Source of the DNA: Hypomyces perniciosus
Taxonomy: Eukaryota > Ascomycota > Sordariomycetes > Hypocreales > Hypocreaceae
Length of the DNA stretch: 64,000 bases
Direction: 5' to 3'
Assembly (NCBI GenBank): GCA_008477525.1
Contig: SPDT01000007.1
Span: 3,844,001-3,908,000, forward strand
The notes beneath the pieces were generated by a model that saw nothing but the letters and a program-made list of their open reading frames with translations, ran no database searches and was not told the DNA's origin. Below, piece after piece: positions 33,080 through 44,940 of the stretch. The position numbers and the translations under genes were made by a program. Numbering within the stretch: position 1 is the first letter of the stretch; each line of letters opens with the position of its first letter.

Positions 33080-34358
33080 ATGGTGCGGTTCGAGCCGTTC
33101 GAGGTGGAGAAATGGATGGACGCCTATGAGACCACGCCTGGGGTCCTCAACGTCGCCGAGACTTGCGCGGCATCTATTTCCGTCGATGAGTTGGTCCAGC
33201 TGTCGAAAGATGAGCATGCCATCAGTCCGCTTAAGACCGGCACCAGACTCACATATGGAGCAATTCGAGGCTCATCGGCTCTTCGGGAACGAGTGGCGTC
33301 TCTGTACAGCCACGCCAAACCAGCACTGCCTGCGGACAACGTTCTCATTACCCAAGGTGCTATCGCTGCAAATTTTCTGATCTTCTATACCTTGGTTGGG
33401 CCGGGTGACCATGTAATTTGCGTTTATCCTACCTATCAACAGCTCTACGCAGTCCCCGAGAGCCTTGGGGCTGAGGTTTCCCTCTGGCGCCTCCGGGCGG
33501 AAGACGGCTTTGTTCCAGATATTGACGAGCTGGAGGGTCTGGTCAAGACGAACACCAAGGTAAGTAGCATCAGTGGCAAGGTCCCATTGCATCACTCGCT
33601 CGCTGACAAGCACATGAAAAAGATGATTGTTATCAACAATCCTAACAATCCGACAGGAGTGCCCATTCCCCAGGCTACTCTGCACAAGATTGTAGATTTC
33701 GCTAAACAGAGGGGAATCATTATTCTCTCTGACGAGGTCTACCGCCCATTATTTCATGATGGGTTAGTGAACAATCCAAACATGCCGCCATCCGAACATG
33801 CCGCCATCCGCTGTGGAGCTGGGGTACGAAAAGACCATCGTGACCGGGTCAATGTCCAAGGCATACGCACTCGCAGGCATTCGTATTGGCTGGATTGCCT
33901 CGAATGACAAAGCTATCATTGACGAGCTGGCAGAGGCCCGCGACTATACAACCATTAGCGTCTCCCAACTGGACGACCAGGTGGCGAGCTTTGCGCTCTC
34001 CCCGGCTGTGCTGGGGCCGCTGCTTGCGCGGAACATCAGCCTTGCGAAGCGGAATGTCGATATGCTGAAGACGTTTGTGGCGCAGCACAGCGACCTTTGC
34101 ACCTGGGTAGCGCCAACCGCCGGCACTACGGCCTTTATCCAGTTCTGGGCGGGAGGAAAACCAGTGGACGATGTTTCGTTCTGTAGAGACCTCTTGGACA
34201 AGACAAAGGTCTTCTTCGTGCCCGGCTCACACTGTTTCGGGCAAGGTCAAGATTTCCCAGGCTATGTCCGGGTGGGATACGTCTGCGCAACGGAAGTGCT
34301 GGAGGAAGCGTTGCTGAAGCTAGGTGCGTACGTACAAGAGAGCCTCACTCCGCCTTGA
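33080..34358 (+). pseudogene. PLP-dependent class I/II aminotransferase broken by a 16-bp tandem duplication
   Basis: Exon 1 is 33080-33559 and exon 2 starts at 33611 (51-bp intron, GTAAGT donor, CTGAC branch, CAAG acceptor). The protein has the fold-type I landmarks: substrate/cofactor segment TYGAIRGSSALR, the NNPNNPTG motif, the DEVYRPLF motif and the PLP-lysine motif TGSMSKAYALAG. Between the last two, AACATGCCGCCATCCG is present twice in tandem (33779-33794, 33795-33810). With one copy the frame runs straight through to the stop at 34358; with two it shifts and ends at 33907, before the PLP lysine. The closest style is fungal aromatic/kynurenine-type aminotransferases, but substrate is unknown. 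No usable intron removes the duplication. Confidence 0.85.
33779..33810. repeat. Perfect 16-bp tandem duplication inside the aminotransferase CDS
   Basis: Two identical adjacent 16-mers; 16 is not a multiple of three, so the copy shifts the reading frame. Confidence 0.95.
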
Positions 34359-34945
34359 GACGGGTGTGGAATCAGTCAATCAATTTTATTCAGGTCGACA
34401 ACTCAAGCAAAACCAGCAACTATACTCCGTATACGAGTAAGACTCCATAGTACTAGTAGGCCTGTGGGGAAAGACGGGGGCTGTATGAAAGCATATGTAT
34501 GCCAAGGCAGATCAGGTATGGAGAAGAAGTTAAAGCACGCGACTAATATAGTCGTATCTACTTCGTAGTACTACTTCGTAATTACAGTACTATCACGATC
34601 CCCCATACAATATTAGGTAACAAACAAGTCGGGCTAATCGGCAATGAATACCGCCAAGCAATAATAAATTTGATATCTGAAATCGGCGCTTCGGCTGCGG
34701 GAGTGCCGAACCTCACGCTAATGACGGTGTCTGATGTCTGTCTGGTTAACAACACACCCTGAAGACCCTTGTCTCAGTAGCTTCAAAGCATTAGTTGTCT
34801 CGACTCTTCAGGCGTCACAGCCAGCACTAATATTTATTATTAATAGTACCTTAGAGTTTGTTCCTGTTGCAGTCGATTCGTTTCCTAATTACGGAGTACT
34901 ACCTTCTTGTTCCTATTCTCGCTCTCCTTTCGAGCCTTTTGTTTG
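34359..34945. other. Intergenic, AT-rich, with TACTCCGTA and TACTTCGTA motifs
   Basis: Perfect motif copies at 34423-34431 and 34890-34898, and TACTTCGTA variants near 34559-34580. No gene seen. Confidence 0.5.
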
Positions 34946-34953
34946 TATTTAAG
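34946..34953 (+). promoter_or_regulatory. TATA-like element of the aspartic protease gene
   Basis: TATTTAAG, 125 bp upstream of the ATG. Confidence 0.45.
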
Positions 34954-35070
34954 TCTCCGCAACCCCCTCCAACGACGTGACGACGCTCCTCAACCTGTGA
35001 CCCTATTCAGCGAATTCATCGCGCTACCCAAGATCGATATTCTTTGCCTATATTTCTCGTCTTCTCCACC

Positions 35071-36601
35071 ATGAAGGCCTCTCCATTGGCCCTTGCCGGC
35101 GTGGCATTGGTCTCTACGGCGCAAGCCCAAGTTGTTCATTTCGATATTGAGAAACGCCATCTTGCTCCCGGCCAAGGACTCACCCGTCGCGCTCCGGTCG
35201 ACACCACGATAGCGAATAACCAGGATCAAGGCGGCTACTTCATCGACGTCAGTGTCGGAACCCCGGGCCAAAAGCTGTCGCTGCAACTAGATACAGGCAG
35301 CAGCGATGTTTGGGTTCCTTATTCGCAAGCCTCAATCTGCGTCGAGAAGTCAAGCGATAACCCTGGTTGCACATTGGGAAGCTGTATGACGATCTGAAAA
35401 TACTCTGCATTCGTGTGACTTGCTAACACCCATGGTAGTCGATCCTAATAAATCTTCGACGTTTCGTGACGTTGGGCGCGGCTCGTTCGACATCTCCTAT
35501 GTCGATAAGAGCGGTTCCAAGGGCGACTATATCCAAGATCAATTCGAGATCAGTGGCGTTACAGTGCAGAACCTCACTATGGGCCTGGGCCTGGACACGA
35601 CTATTCACTACGGTCTAATGGGAGTGGGCTATGCTGCCAACGAAGCCTCCTTGGGAACTATACATTCCACCTATCCGAATCTTCCCATTGTTATGCAACA
35701 GCAAGGGTTGATCAATACAGTTGCCTACAGCCTATGGCTGAACGACTTGGGGGCTAGCAAGGGTAGTCTCCTGTTTGGCGGCATTGACACCGGCAAGTAT
35801 GTTGGCGACCTGGCAAAGCTGAACCTCGTCCTCGCCAAAGACGCCACTAACTTCACTGAATTTTCTGTGGACTTGTATTCGCTCCAAGCTGTCAGCCCCA
35901 GCGGAACGGATGACTTGAGAACGTCACGCCCACCTGTGGTGGCCGTTCTGGACTCAGGTACAACTCTGACGTATCTGCCACAGGATATGGCCAGTCAGGC
36001 ATGGCAGGAAGTTGGGGCTATCTACAATAGTGAGGTCGGCGCGGCTGTGCTCCCCTGCTCATATAGGGACCATGCTGGTTACTTCTCCTTTCGCTTTGCC
36101 GGCCCGAACGGTCCCAAGATCAACGTTACCATGGACGAGCTCGTCCTCGACCTGAGTAGCGGTGGGCAACCACCCCAGTTCCAATCCGGACCATACCGCG
36201 GCGAGACCGTCTGTGAGTTTGGTATCCAAAACCAGACCTCTGCTCCCTATCTCCTTGGCGACACTTTCCTCCGATCTGCCTACGTTGTCTACGACCTGGT
36301 GAACAACGCAGTTGCCATTGCTCCCACCAACTTCAACTCTACCAAGTCCAACATTGTGGCTTTTCCAAGCCAAGGTGCTCCGATTCCATCGGCCACTCTC
36401 GTAGCGGATTCCACCTCTCCGCCACCTGCCCCTACGAGCACGAACCTCGCTGCTGCGAGCGGTTTCCAGGCAAACTCCAAAGGAAAGGATAGTGCTGCTG
36501 CTTCAACGAGCATCTTCTCAGGTCCTGGTATGATTGTTGTCGGAATGACTATGGTGTATACCCTAGCGGGCGGCGCTATATTCGGCATTGGGTGGTTGTA
36601 A
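35071..36601 (+). CDS. GPI-anchored yapsin-like aspartic protease, join(35071..35383,35439..36601), 491 aa
   Basis: Pepsin-family (A1) endoprotease expected at the cell surface. Signal peptide MKASPLALAGVALVSTAQA is followed by a propeptide with dibasic sites (EKRH, TRRA), then the two catalytic motifs DTGSSDVW (about residue 80) and DSGTTLTYLP. A Ser/Thr/Pro-rich stalk precedes a C-terminal hydrophobic segment that would serve as GPI-attachment signal. This order is that of fungal yapsins and OpsB. The intron (donor GTATGA, CTAAC branch, GGTAG acceptor, phase 1) restores GSFDPNKSSTF, typical for the family. Confidence 0.92.
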
Positions 36602-37083
36602 TCGCCTCCAACGCCTGCATCATGCCCTTTTACTTTGTTACGCATTTTCCTTTCAAAAAATATGGATTGGACATTCCATGGCGCATTTTGGTGGGTTTGG
36701 TGTTTAGCATCTTGGGAAGCACAAGTCTAGGGTGTTAAGATGGTGTTCTGAGAGGAGATGCTTCCGCTTCTTCATTTAATACCCTGCCTTAGTAGGTAGA
36801 CAACGTTGTTAGATCGCGAATAAATGTACATGCGAGCCCAAAAGCTCAGTGCCATGTCCATCTTCCAGAAGTCTCTCTCAATCTTCAAAAATTAAATGCA
36901 CTGAAAAGATGGACCTTTGGGGGTTGAAAAGGTGTCTGCCAATGGCAAGTTGTGCGTTTCACTGCTGCACGTGAGATCGCGAGGCGCCAATTGGACGAGC
37001 GGGAAAAAAAAAGTTTCGAATAAGTCCAGGGCCTATCTCGAAGTGCCACCAACACCCATTTTGCCCGCGAACAAGCTCGCACC
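36602..37083. other. Intergenic; nothing recognisable
   Basis: 3' flank of the protease gene and promoter of MEF1. Confidence 0.5.
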
Positions 37084-39628
37084 ATGAGGGCGTTTGGGAC
37101 GGCCAGATGGCTTAATTGCCATCTGTTTTCGGATGCCCAGAAGGCAACTTCTGGCATTCGTGATTTCAAGGCGTCCATTCTTCCTCTGGCCTACCAAAGC
37201 CAGCGAGCCTTTAGCGGAACATCGCAACGATTCAGCGCAGCGCAAGAAGCGTAAGATCCCCATTAACCCTTCTCATCGCAAGCATTACATTGCTAAATCT
37301 AAGCGGGAAACAGTTTAAAGAAGGCACAAAACGATGCTGCTAGTCTAACGCCCAAGTATGTTGCTGCCAATATGGCGCCTGAAGAGGCTCAGCGGCTATC
37401 CAGAGTTCGGAACATCGGTATTGCGGTATGAATTGCTGCCAATTGCGAAAGGCAAGGACATGTAGAGCTGATGGAGCGCATTCAGGCACACATTGACAGT
37501 GGTAAAACAACGGTCACGGAACGAGTTCTTTTCTACACCGGTCGAATCAAGGCGATCCACGAGGTTCGAGGCAAAGATTCAGTCGGCGCCAAGATGGACT
37601 CTATGGAACTGGAACGAGAAAAAGGTATCACCATTCAGTCTGCAGCCACGTTCTGCGATTGGAACAAAACGGTAGACGGCAAAGACGAATTGTATCACAT
37701 CAACCTGATCGACACCCCCGGCCACATCGACTTCACCATCGAGGTCGAACGTGCTCTGCGCGTTCTTGATGGTGCGGTCATGATCCTTTGTGCAGTCAGC
37801 GGTGTTCAGTCCCAAACTATCACAGTGGATCGGCAAATGAAGCGTTACGATGTCCCGAGAATCTCCTTTGTCAACAAGATGGATCGCATGGGCGCCAACC
37901 CTTGGAAGGCTGTCGAGCAGATCAACACCAAGCTCAAGATTCCCGCTGCTGCTATTCAGATCCCAATTGGCGCCGAGGACGAATTCGAGGGCGTGGTTGA
38001 CCTTATCGGGATGAAGGCTATGTATTTTGAGGGCCCCCGTGGCACCAAAATCAGGGTCGCCGATCAGATTCCAAGCACCCTCAAAGAATTGGCTGCCGAG
38101 AAGCGACAAGTCTTGATTGAGAAGCTGGCGGATGTCGACGATGAGATTGCCGAGCTTTACCTTGACGAGCAGGAACCGACCAATGCCCAGATCAAAGCCG
38201 CTATCCGACGTGCAACGATTGCTCGCAAGTTTTCACCTGTCATGATGGGCTCTGCTTTGGCCGATAAGGGTGTTCAGCCTATGCTGGATGCTGTCTGCGA
38301 CTACCTGCCGAATCCTGGCCAGATCGAGAACATGGGTCTGGATAAGGCCCAGGGGGAGAAGTCAGTCAAGCTGGTGCCTTACAACTCCCTCCCTTTCGTC
38401 GGACTGGCCTTCAAGCTGGAAGAGAACAACTACGGCCAGCTCACCTACATCCGAGTCTACCAGGGAATGCTCACCAAGGGTACCTATTTATACAACTCGC
38501 GAACCGACAAGAAGGTTCGAATCCCGCGTATTGTCCGCATGCACTCCAATGAAATGGAGGATGTCAGCGAGGTTGGAGCTGGTGAGATCTGCGCTGTGTT
38601 CGGCGTCGATTGCGCCTCTGGAGATACCTTCACCGACGGTGGCCTTCCCTACACCATGTCGTCTATGTTTGTACCTGATGCCGTCATGTCCTTGTCGATC
38701 AAGCCGAAGCGAACCGGCGATGCCGACAACTTCAGTAAGGCGATGAACCGATTCCAGCGCGAAGATCCAACCTTCCGAGTCCACGTTGATGCCGAGAGTG
38801 AGGAGACGATTATTTCCGGAATGGGTGAATTGCACCTGGAAGTTTACGTCGAGCGTTTAAAGAGAGAGTACAAGACAGAATGTGTTACCGGCCAGCCTCG
38901 TGTCGCCTACCGAGAGACGATTTCACGCCGTGCTGATTTCGATTATCTTCTCAAGCGACAGAGCGGCGGTCCTGGTGATTTCGCTCGTGTTGCTGGCTGG
39001 ATTGAGCCCAATGATGAGCCCGAGCAGAACCACTACGAAAGCCAGGTTGTTGGTGGACATATCCCTGACAAGTTCCTGTCTGCCTGTTCCAAGGGTTTCG
39101 AGCTTTCCTGCGAGAAGGGACCTCTGCTGGGCCACCGAGTCATTGGGTCCAAGATGATCATCAATGATGGTCAGACTCACGTCACTGATTCCTCCGACTA
39201 TGCCTTTAACTTGGCTACGCAGATGGCCTTCCGCAAGGCATTCACAGATGCTGGCGGTCAGGTCCTGGAGCCCTTGATGAAGACGACCATCACCGCCCCC
39301 AATGAATTCCAGGGTAACATTCTTATGCTTATGAACAAGCGCAACGCGACCATCCACGACACCGAGATTGGCAGCGAGGACTTTACCCTTATTTGCGACT
39401 GCAGTCTGAACGCCATGTTTGGCTTCAGCTCACAGCTGCGTGCTGCTACTCAAGGCAAGGGTGAATTCAGCATGGAGTTCAGCCACTATGCGCCCGCGCC
39501 TCCTCACTTGCAGTACGTTGACCCCCAATGAATGGATTTCAAGTGTGAATACAGAAACTAACTGGTTATGTAGGAAAGAGTTGATCGCTAAGTACCAGGC
39601 TGAGCTTGATGCCAAGCGAACCAAGTAA
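37084..39628 (+). CDS. MEF1: Mitochondrial elongation factor G, join(37084..37250,37314..37425,37486..39512,39574..39628), 786 aa
   Basis: GTPase that translocates mitoribosomes. The first ~60 residues are a mitochondrial presequence ([17 protein letters not shown]). G1 is AHIDSGKTT (residues 94-102), split from RNIGIA by an intron, then the effector region with GITIQSAA, G3 DTPGH, G4 NKMD, and domains II-V. Domain IV has the GGPGDFARV form of the conserved loop. The final exon is only 55 bp and adds [17 protein letters not shown]. All four exons join in phase (279, 2027 and 55 nt). Length fits fungal mtEF-G1 (about 760-800). Confidence 0.95.
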
Positions 39629-41099
39629 AGTGTCGGTTTGATGGCAGGGTAGGTGACTGAAGTAAGCGATTACCAATAATGTATGATGGTGATCGTTTTG
39701 CTGTGTAAAATACAAACGGGCCAAACTTTTATGTCTTGCATAAGATATGGATTATGAGCGGCCCCGAAGGATTTCAAAAGGATAGGTATATGATGGACAA
39801 GATGGATGTGGATACGGAGTAGAGAAGTTGGGAATGTAAAGAAAAAAAAACATACATAGATGAAGATAGACGTGGGACGTGCATTCAAAACTATGACTTC
39901 ACTCAAGACAGCCAGCGACCACGATGCCGCGTCGACAAGTTCGTGTTGTTTTTCTTTTGATGGTCCCGATCCAACGTGCTGTTATTATGTCGCACCTGTT
40001 GCCGGGGCACATTTCGCTTGATGGACTGCGTACCGGGGAATCCGTGTCAAATCTGGATGATTTCATTAAACACGGAGCAATGACGGACATATCCGAGAAT
40101 CATGGTATTATTAGACTTCCCGCTCGTGCCGTGATTTCAGATATGCACTCCGCATAGCACTCGTATTACTAGTAGTAGTGCGAGTACCTATGTACTACGA
40201 CTAGTATTCAAAAGCATGTGCTTGCTGCATACTGATTCCCATGAATAGCAATGCATATGTATGCATCCATGCATGATGGGGTTGACCCCATAGTCATGCT
40301 GCGGCACCACTGTTTGACCTTGGTGAAGAATCCAATTAATATCTACCCCATACGAGTACGAGCATGTACTTTCTGCCCAAGCTCCGGTCAGAGTAATTCG
40401 CCTAGCTATGGCAGGGAGATTACAGGCACTCTGGTTCATCAATGAGGACCCCGAGCCAATCGGTTCCCCTTGCGTTATATCGCCGATTGGCATTCTCATC
40501 CTGTCCTGTCCTGTCCTGCAGTCCTGCAGCAGACCAGTCAGTGTCTTTATTATTATTAGTACTCGTAGAGCTAGCCGCCAGCAAACGCCTTCTGCTGGGG
40601 GGACCCTTTGTGTGTTAGTTATTAATTATGGAACTGGAGAGGGAGGCAGCGTTGTTTTGTCTTGTGATGTGGTTTGTTATTACTGGCCTCGCGGAGTTAT
40701 GGGCTCGGTTTGATTGTTTGATTGATTGATGGCCGTGACTTTTGCTGTAGGCAGTCCCCAGGCCAGCCAGCAGGTACTATTAAATGAGGTTTCCGGTGGC
40801 CTGGCCTCTCCGCTGAGCCAGCCAGCCAGCCAGCCCCTGATTTCACGACTGGCCAGTGACCCGTGTCGCGCCATGCATGGAGTCTGTGGTTATGTACTGC
40901 CTTGCTCGCCTCTCCCTTATTATTACGACTGTTTTATCATTTTCCCTACCGCTGACCAGCCAACATTACTGCTCTCCTCTGCCATCTTCCCCTTCCACCA
41001 CCTGTTAGCATCGATATCGACACACAGCCTGATTGCGATTGCGCGCCTCGGCCGACTTTCTCTCCCCGCAGCCGCGGACGCTGTTCATTGTTCATCACC
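39629..41099. other. Intergenic with CCTGT and CAGC simple repeats
   Basis: (CCTGT)n with CCTGCAG at 40499-40528, (CAGC)n at 40816-40835, a TACGGAGTA at 39813. The last ~150 bp are pyrimidine-rich, as in fungal promoters. No gene is supported. Confidence 0.5.
40816..40835. repeat. (CAGC)n tetranucleotide tract
   Basis: Five tandem units in non-coding DNA. Confidence 0.75.
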
Positions 41100-43286
41100 A
41101 TGAGCCAGGTCAAGAACCTGCGAGCCATGTTCGAGAACAAAGGGGACACGAGCCCACCTGACGAAAGAGGTAGATCTCTTGGTGTCTCAACCCCATCCCC
41201 GACCCCGGCAGGTAAGCTTCTCAGCTTGCCAATAATTTTTTTTTCCTTCTCTTTCTTGTTTTCTTTCGTCAGCCTCCTTCTTTCTCCTTGCTTCCACCCC
41301 CATTATACAATACATTCCAACAACAACAACACCAACACCATCACCACAAAAGCTCTGCAGCTTTCGTCTGTTGGATTGGAATCCATTCACTTTCGCACCA
41401 CCTACTACTTACCACCACCACTGCTGTTGCTGCATTACATCTTCCACGCATCGCTACCTCTACCGCAACCTCTGCGACCTAGACACTGACCCTAAGCTCC
41501 ACCAACAGGCCTCAACGGCTCGCCCAGACCGCTCTCCAAAGTTCGAACCAACTTCGTCGCAGTAGAACGGAACGGCCAAATTGGTCTGCGAAGAGAACAC
41601 AGCCTCGAATCAGAGAGACGGCGCATGAGCAACGGGACAGACACCGCATCGACCTCAAACTCCGACAAAGCAATGATGGCCTCAATCGAAGACGTCAGCC
41701 ATGCTATGGGCAAGCTGTCCGTCAGCGACACGCCGCCAATGAGGCCTGCCATTGTGGAAGCTGTTCCCGAAAAATGGAATCTAAATTCCTCCTTCAAGGT
41801 GGAGGAAGAGACATCGACCGGCTCCTCGGTGCCTGCAGATGCGACCACACAGCCCTCTAAAACCCCAGAGCCCAAGCCGGACTCCAGCACCAGCAATGGC
41901 GCACACAAAACCGACAAGGCCAAGGCAACTGCCGCCTCACCTACCTCAAAAACCACAACTGCAAAGACGGCCACCAAAGCGCCTGTGAAGGCTGCAGCTT
42001 CAAAGGCAACTACAGAAGCTCCCAAGAAGGCGGTCGCCAAGTCAGCGCATCCTCCTGTCAAGAGGGAGACCTCTACAACAGCCAGGGCGAGCACCACTGC
42101 ACTGAAGACGACTTCCACTACTGTCAAGAAACCCCAGCCCATCAAGACAGACAATACTACTGGCTTTGTGAGACCCAAGGTCAAGTCCCCGACCAAACCC
42201 GTCAACCTCCCTTCCTCTCTCATGGCACCTACCGCCTCGTCTGTTTCCAAGGTTACTACTGTCGCTCCACAGCCCCAACCCAGGCAATCCAACTCAAGAC
42301 AGTCTCTCAGCAGACAGAGCCTCCACACCCCCAACCATTCCTCCACTACCGTGCAATCCATCAGGCGGCAGAACTCCACAATTGGTCATGCACGGCCAAG
42401 TCTGGGGCCTCCACCCAAGAAGTCTGTTCAGGAGCCGCCTAAGAAGCTCAAGGAAGTCGATGAGGACTTCCTGGCTCGCATGATGAGGCCGACACAAGCT
42501 TCATCGAGCAAAACAGCAGAGAAGCCACCATCCACGCCACCTAAGAAAGCGACATCACGGCCTTCCCTCTCCGGGACCGATCGTAGCCCGCACGCTACTG
42601 CAAAGAGCCCTCCACTCAGAAAACTCGCATCGAAGGACTTGGGAGCTGCAGCCAAGAAGCCAATCGCTAAAGCACCTGTCGTCAAGTCAGCTGAGAAGCC
42701 TGCATCCCCTGTTCAAGAAACTGAACAAATCCAATCATCAGTAGAAACACTGGTCGCCCAGCCTGACGCCAAGCCTGAACCTGAACCAGTAAAGGAAATC
42801 GTCACTGAGACTGCCAAGGTGGATACCGCCGAAGAAGTCGCCGATCTTGCTCATCAAGCCGACCTGGATGAGTCACCAGTGCAGCCCAATAAGGAGCTCG
42901 AATCTGAACCTGAGCCAACGGAGGAGGTTGCTCCTGAGGTCACCGATGGCAAACCTGCTGAGGAGGTTCCAATTCCTCAGGAAGCCGATGTACGGGAACT
43001 CGAGCCAGTCTCCGAGACTGAGACAAAAGAACCTGATATTACTGATGTCCCCGAAGAGTCAACTGTAGAAATTGAGGCGGAATCGACCCTTGTTGGGGAG
43101 GACAAGCAGGAAGAGGAGCAGGAGGAGAAGACCACAGGGGAGTCTGTTGAAGAAGCTGTTGAATTGACACCTGAGAAAATTAGTGAGCAGACGAAGCCGG
43201 AGGCGGCAAACGGTTCGGCGAATGGTCATGCAACTACCGGCGAAACCTCTCACACAGAGGCCAATGAAGCGATTGAGACTGCATAA
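41100..43286 (+). CDS. Intrinsically disordered conserved fungal protein, join(41100..41211,41509..43286), 629 aa
   Basis: Exon 1 encodes MSQVKNLRAMFENKGD and the intron (41212-41508, donor GTAAGC, CTGAC branch, ACAG acceptor, 297 bp) leads to GLNGSPRPLSKVRTNFVAVE. The motif LSKVRTNFVAVERNGQIG in exon 2 looks conserved and is probably the functional part. The remainder is low-complexity: Lys/Thr/Ala/Pro-rich to about residue 400, then Glu/Pro/Val-rich to the end, consistent with a disordered scaffold. A long antisense ORF (41492-42379) is a shadow of this composition. No enzyme domain is seen and I do not name a function. Confidence 0.75.
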
Positions 43287-43714
43287 GAGCTACCGATTGG
43301 TAGATTTTGAGAGGAAGGACAAATCATTGGATGTGAGAAGCTGTAGGATGGCATTGTCGGTCAACTTGAGCGGAGGTAGGCTTCAAGATTGAAAAAAGTA
43401 TGGAGAGAGGCCTTCAGGGCGGTTTTGAAAAGGTGATATGTCCTAGTCATTAAGATACCTTAGATACCTGTTTTTAGCGACCATTGGGTGAATTCTGGGA
43501 GTTTGGGAGTATGGATACCAACTATGTATCCTCAAAAGCCTGCCCAGACGGCCGTTCACACCCACACAGGCGTCTCACAATTCTGGGTGGTTATTCAATT
43601 TTTTATCTAGTCATACAAAAGGTTCCGATGTGTGTATTGCGACATGGCAATAATAAACATCGTGAACACATGATATTCCACGCTCCTGATTCATCTATTC
43701 CCCCTCATTCAAGA
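43287..43714. other. Convergent intergenic region
   Basis: 3' flanks of two converging genes; nothing else seen. Confidence 0.5.
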
Positions 43715-44215
43715 TCATGATACCCGGCAAATCAACAACCCACCAACTTTCCTCGACAAAGCCTCTCTCGCCTCGAGAACACCTCTCGACGTCGCCACAA
43801 ACATACACTCTCCTAAATTCAGTCCTTGCACCACACCACCCTCGAGTTTCGTGGGAAACCCCCTCGTCAACCTAGCCAACTCATCAATATTCGCCGTCAT
43901 GAGCCTCGAGGGCTTGCTGATGACAGTGGCCCTTGACAGCACGGGCTTTCCGTCCCAGTACTTCAGGCCGAGCCACAGGCGCATGGTGGCGACATTGACG
44001 TTAGTGACGAGCTCCGGGGTTTGGGAGACCATTTGTTCGGGCGTGGGCGGGTTGGGCCCGGCGCGGTAGACGGAGGAGAAGAAGCCGGAGCGGTGCATGG
44101 CGAGGGCGAGGTGTAGGTTGTATTTGGTGTTTTTGATGGATGTGAGGCCGAGGCGGGCTTTGGAGGCGTTTTGGAGGTGGGAGCACATGTGTGCGATGTT
44201 GAGGATGGACGGCAT
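43715..44215 (-). CDS. Mitochondrial small-subunit ribosomal protein uS8m (166 aa)
   Basis: The start is ATG 44215 (MPSILNIAHMCSHLQNAS); the frame upstream has no ATG. The N-terminal helix region (NIAHMCSHLQNASKARL), followed by a second helical segment with GFFSSVYR and a C-terminal domain ending in GGLLICRVS, corresponds to uS8 proteins: the end of bacterial S8 has an analogous GGEVLCYV-like strand. In mitoribosomes it binds 15S rRNA in the central domain. Intronless. Confidence 0.82.
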   Translation of the reverse strand: MPSILNIAHMCSHLQNASKARLGLTSIKNTKYNLHLALAMHRSGFFSSVYRAGPNPPTPEQMVSQTPELVTNVNVATMRLWLGLKYWDGKPVLSRATVISKPSRLMTANIDELARLTRGFPTKLEGGVVQGLNLGECMFVATSRGVLEAREALSRKVGGLLICRVS

Positions 44216-44940
44216 GATGGGCGGGTTGTTCAAGGAATCGATGCGAGCGAGATGCGGAGGGTTTATGGCGGAGAGGTTGGAGGGCCTCTAGTATATAGAT
44301 ATTTAAATATGTCCGTTTGAAGTTCGATTCTCGGGAGGTTATGGTCGCATGGGCCGTCGTTCTGAGGTTCTGTTAGCGATGAGCCGAAGATGTGGATGGA
44401 GCTGGCGCATACCTTTTGGCGGACTACCCCTACCAGGCCAATTATCCCGCTGGTTGGTCGCCTATCCCTTAGGAAACGAGCTAGCAGGAGATCCTCCTTT
44501 CGCTGTTGACGGTCAGAGGAATTGGTCGCTTGAGATTGTCGTGATAGGTGACGATGGGTGTGCCATTCGAGTAGGCCAAAATTTTGGGATGAGGGTGACT
44601 AAGCCACTTTTTGAGGTTGAATTACGCCACACTTCAGTCTCTATAGAGTACAGCCACACCACATAGTATACACAATTGTATTATCAGGGGGAGATTTAGG
44701 GAGATTTATTTCTATTATGGTTCCATGTCCATTCTATTGCATCGAAAATGGACTTGCTTTTGTGGTATGAATTGTGATGTTGTCTATACACTCTCAACGC
44801 CGATGCCCTGATATGCTCAGTTTCCAGCATCAGATGATGGGTTTATCACCTAATGCCTTGATTTGTTTTGATCACATGCCGAAGCTCCCTCCCAAAACCG
44901 ACGTGGCGTTACCTCTATGGCGTTCATGAGCTTGTCGATC
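44216..44940. other. Intergenic; no gene supported
   Basis: Promoter side of uS8m and 3' flank of the monooxygenase. Plus-strand ORF 44349-44666 has no recognisable content. Confidence 0.45.

Noticed and set aside
41492..42379. 295-codon antisense ORF
   Set aside because: It mirrors the Lys/Thr/Ala-rich disordered protein on the plus strand; its Val/Leu/Gly composition follows from that.
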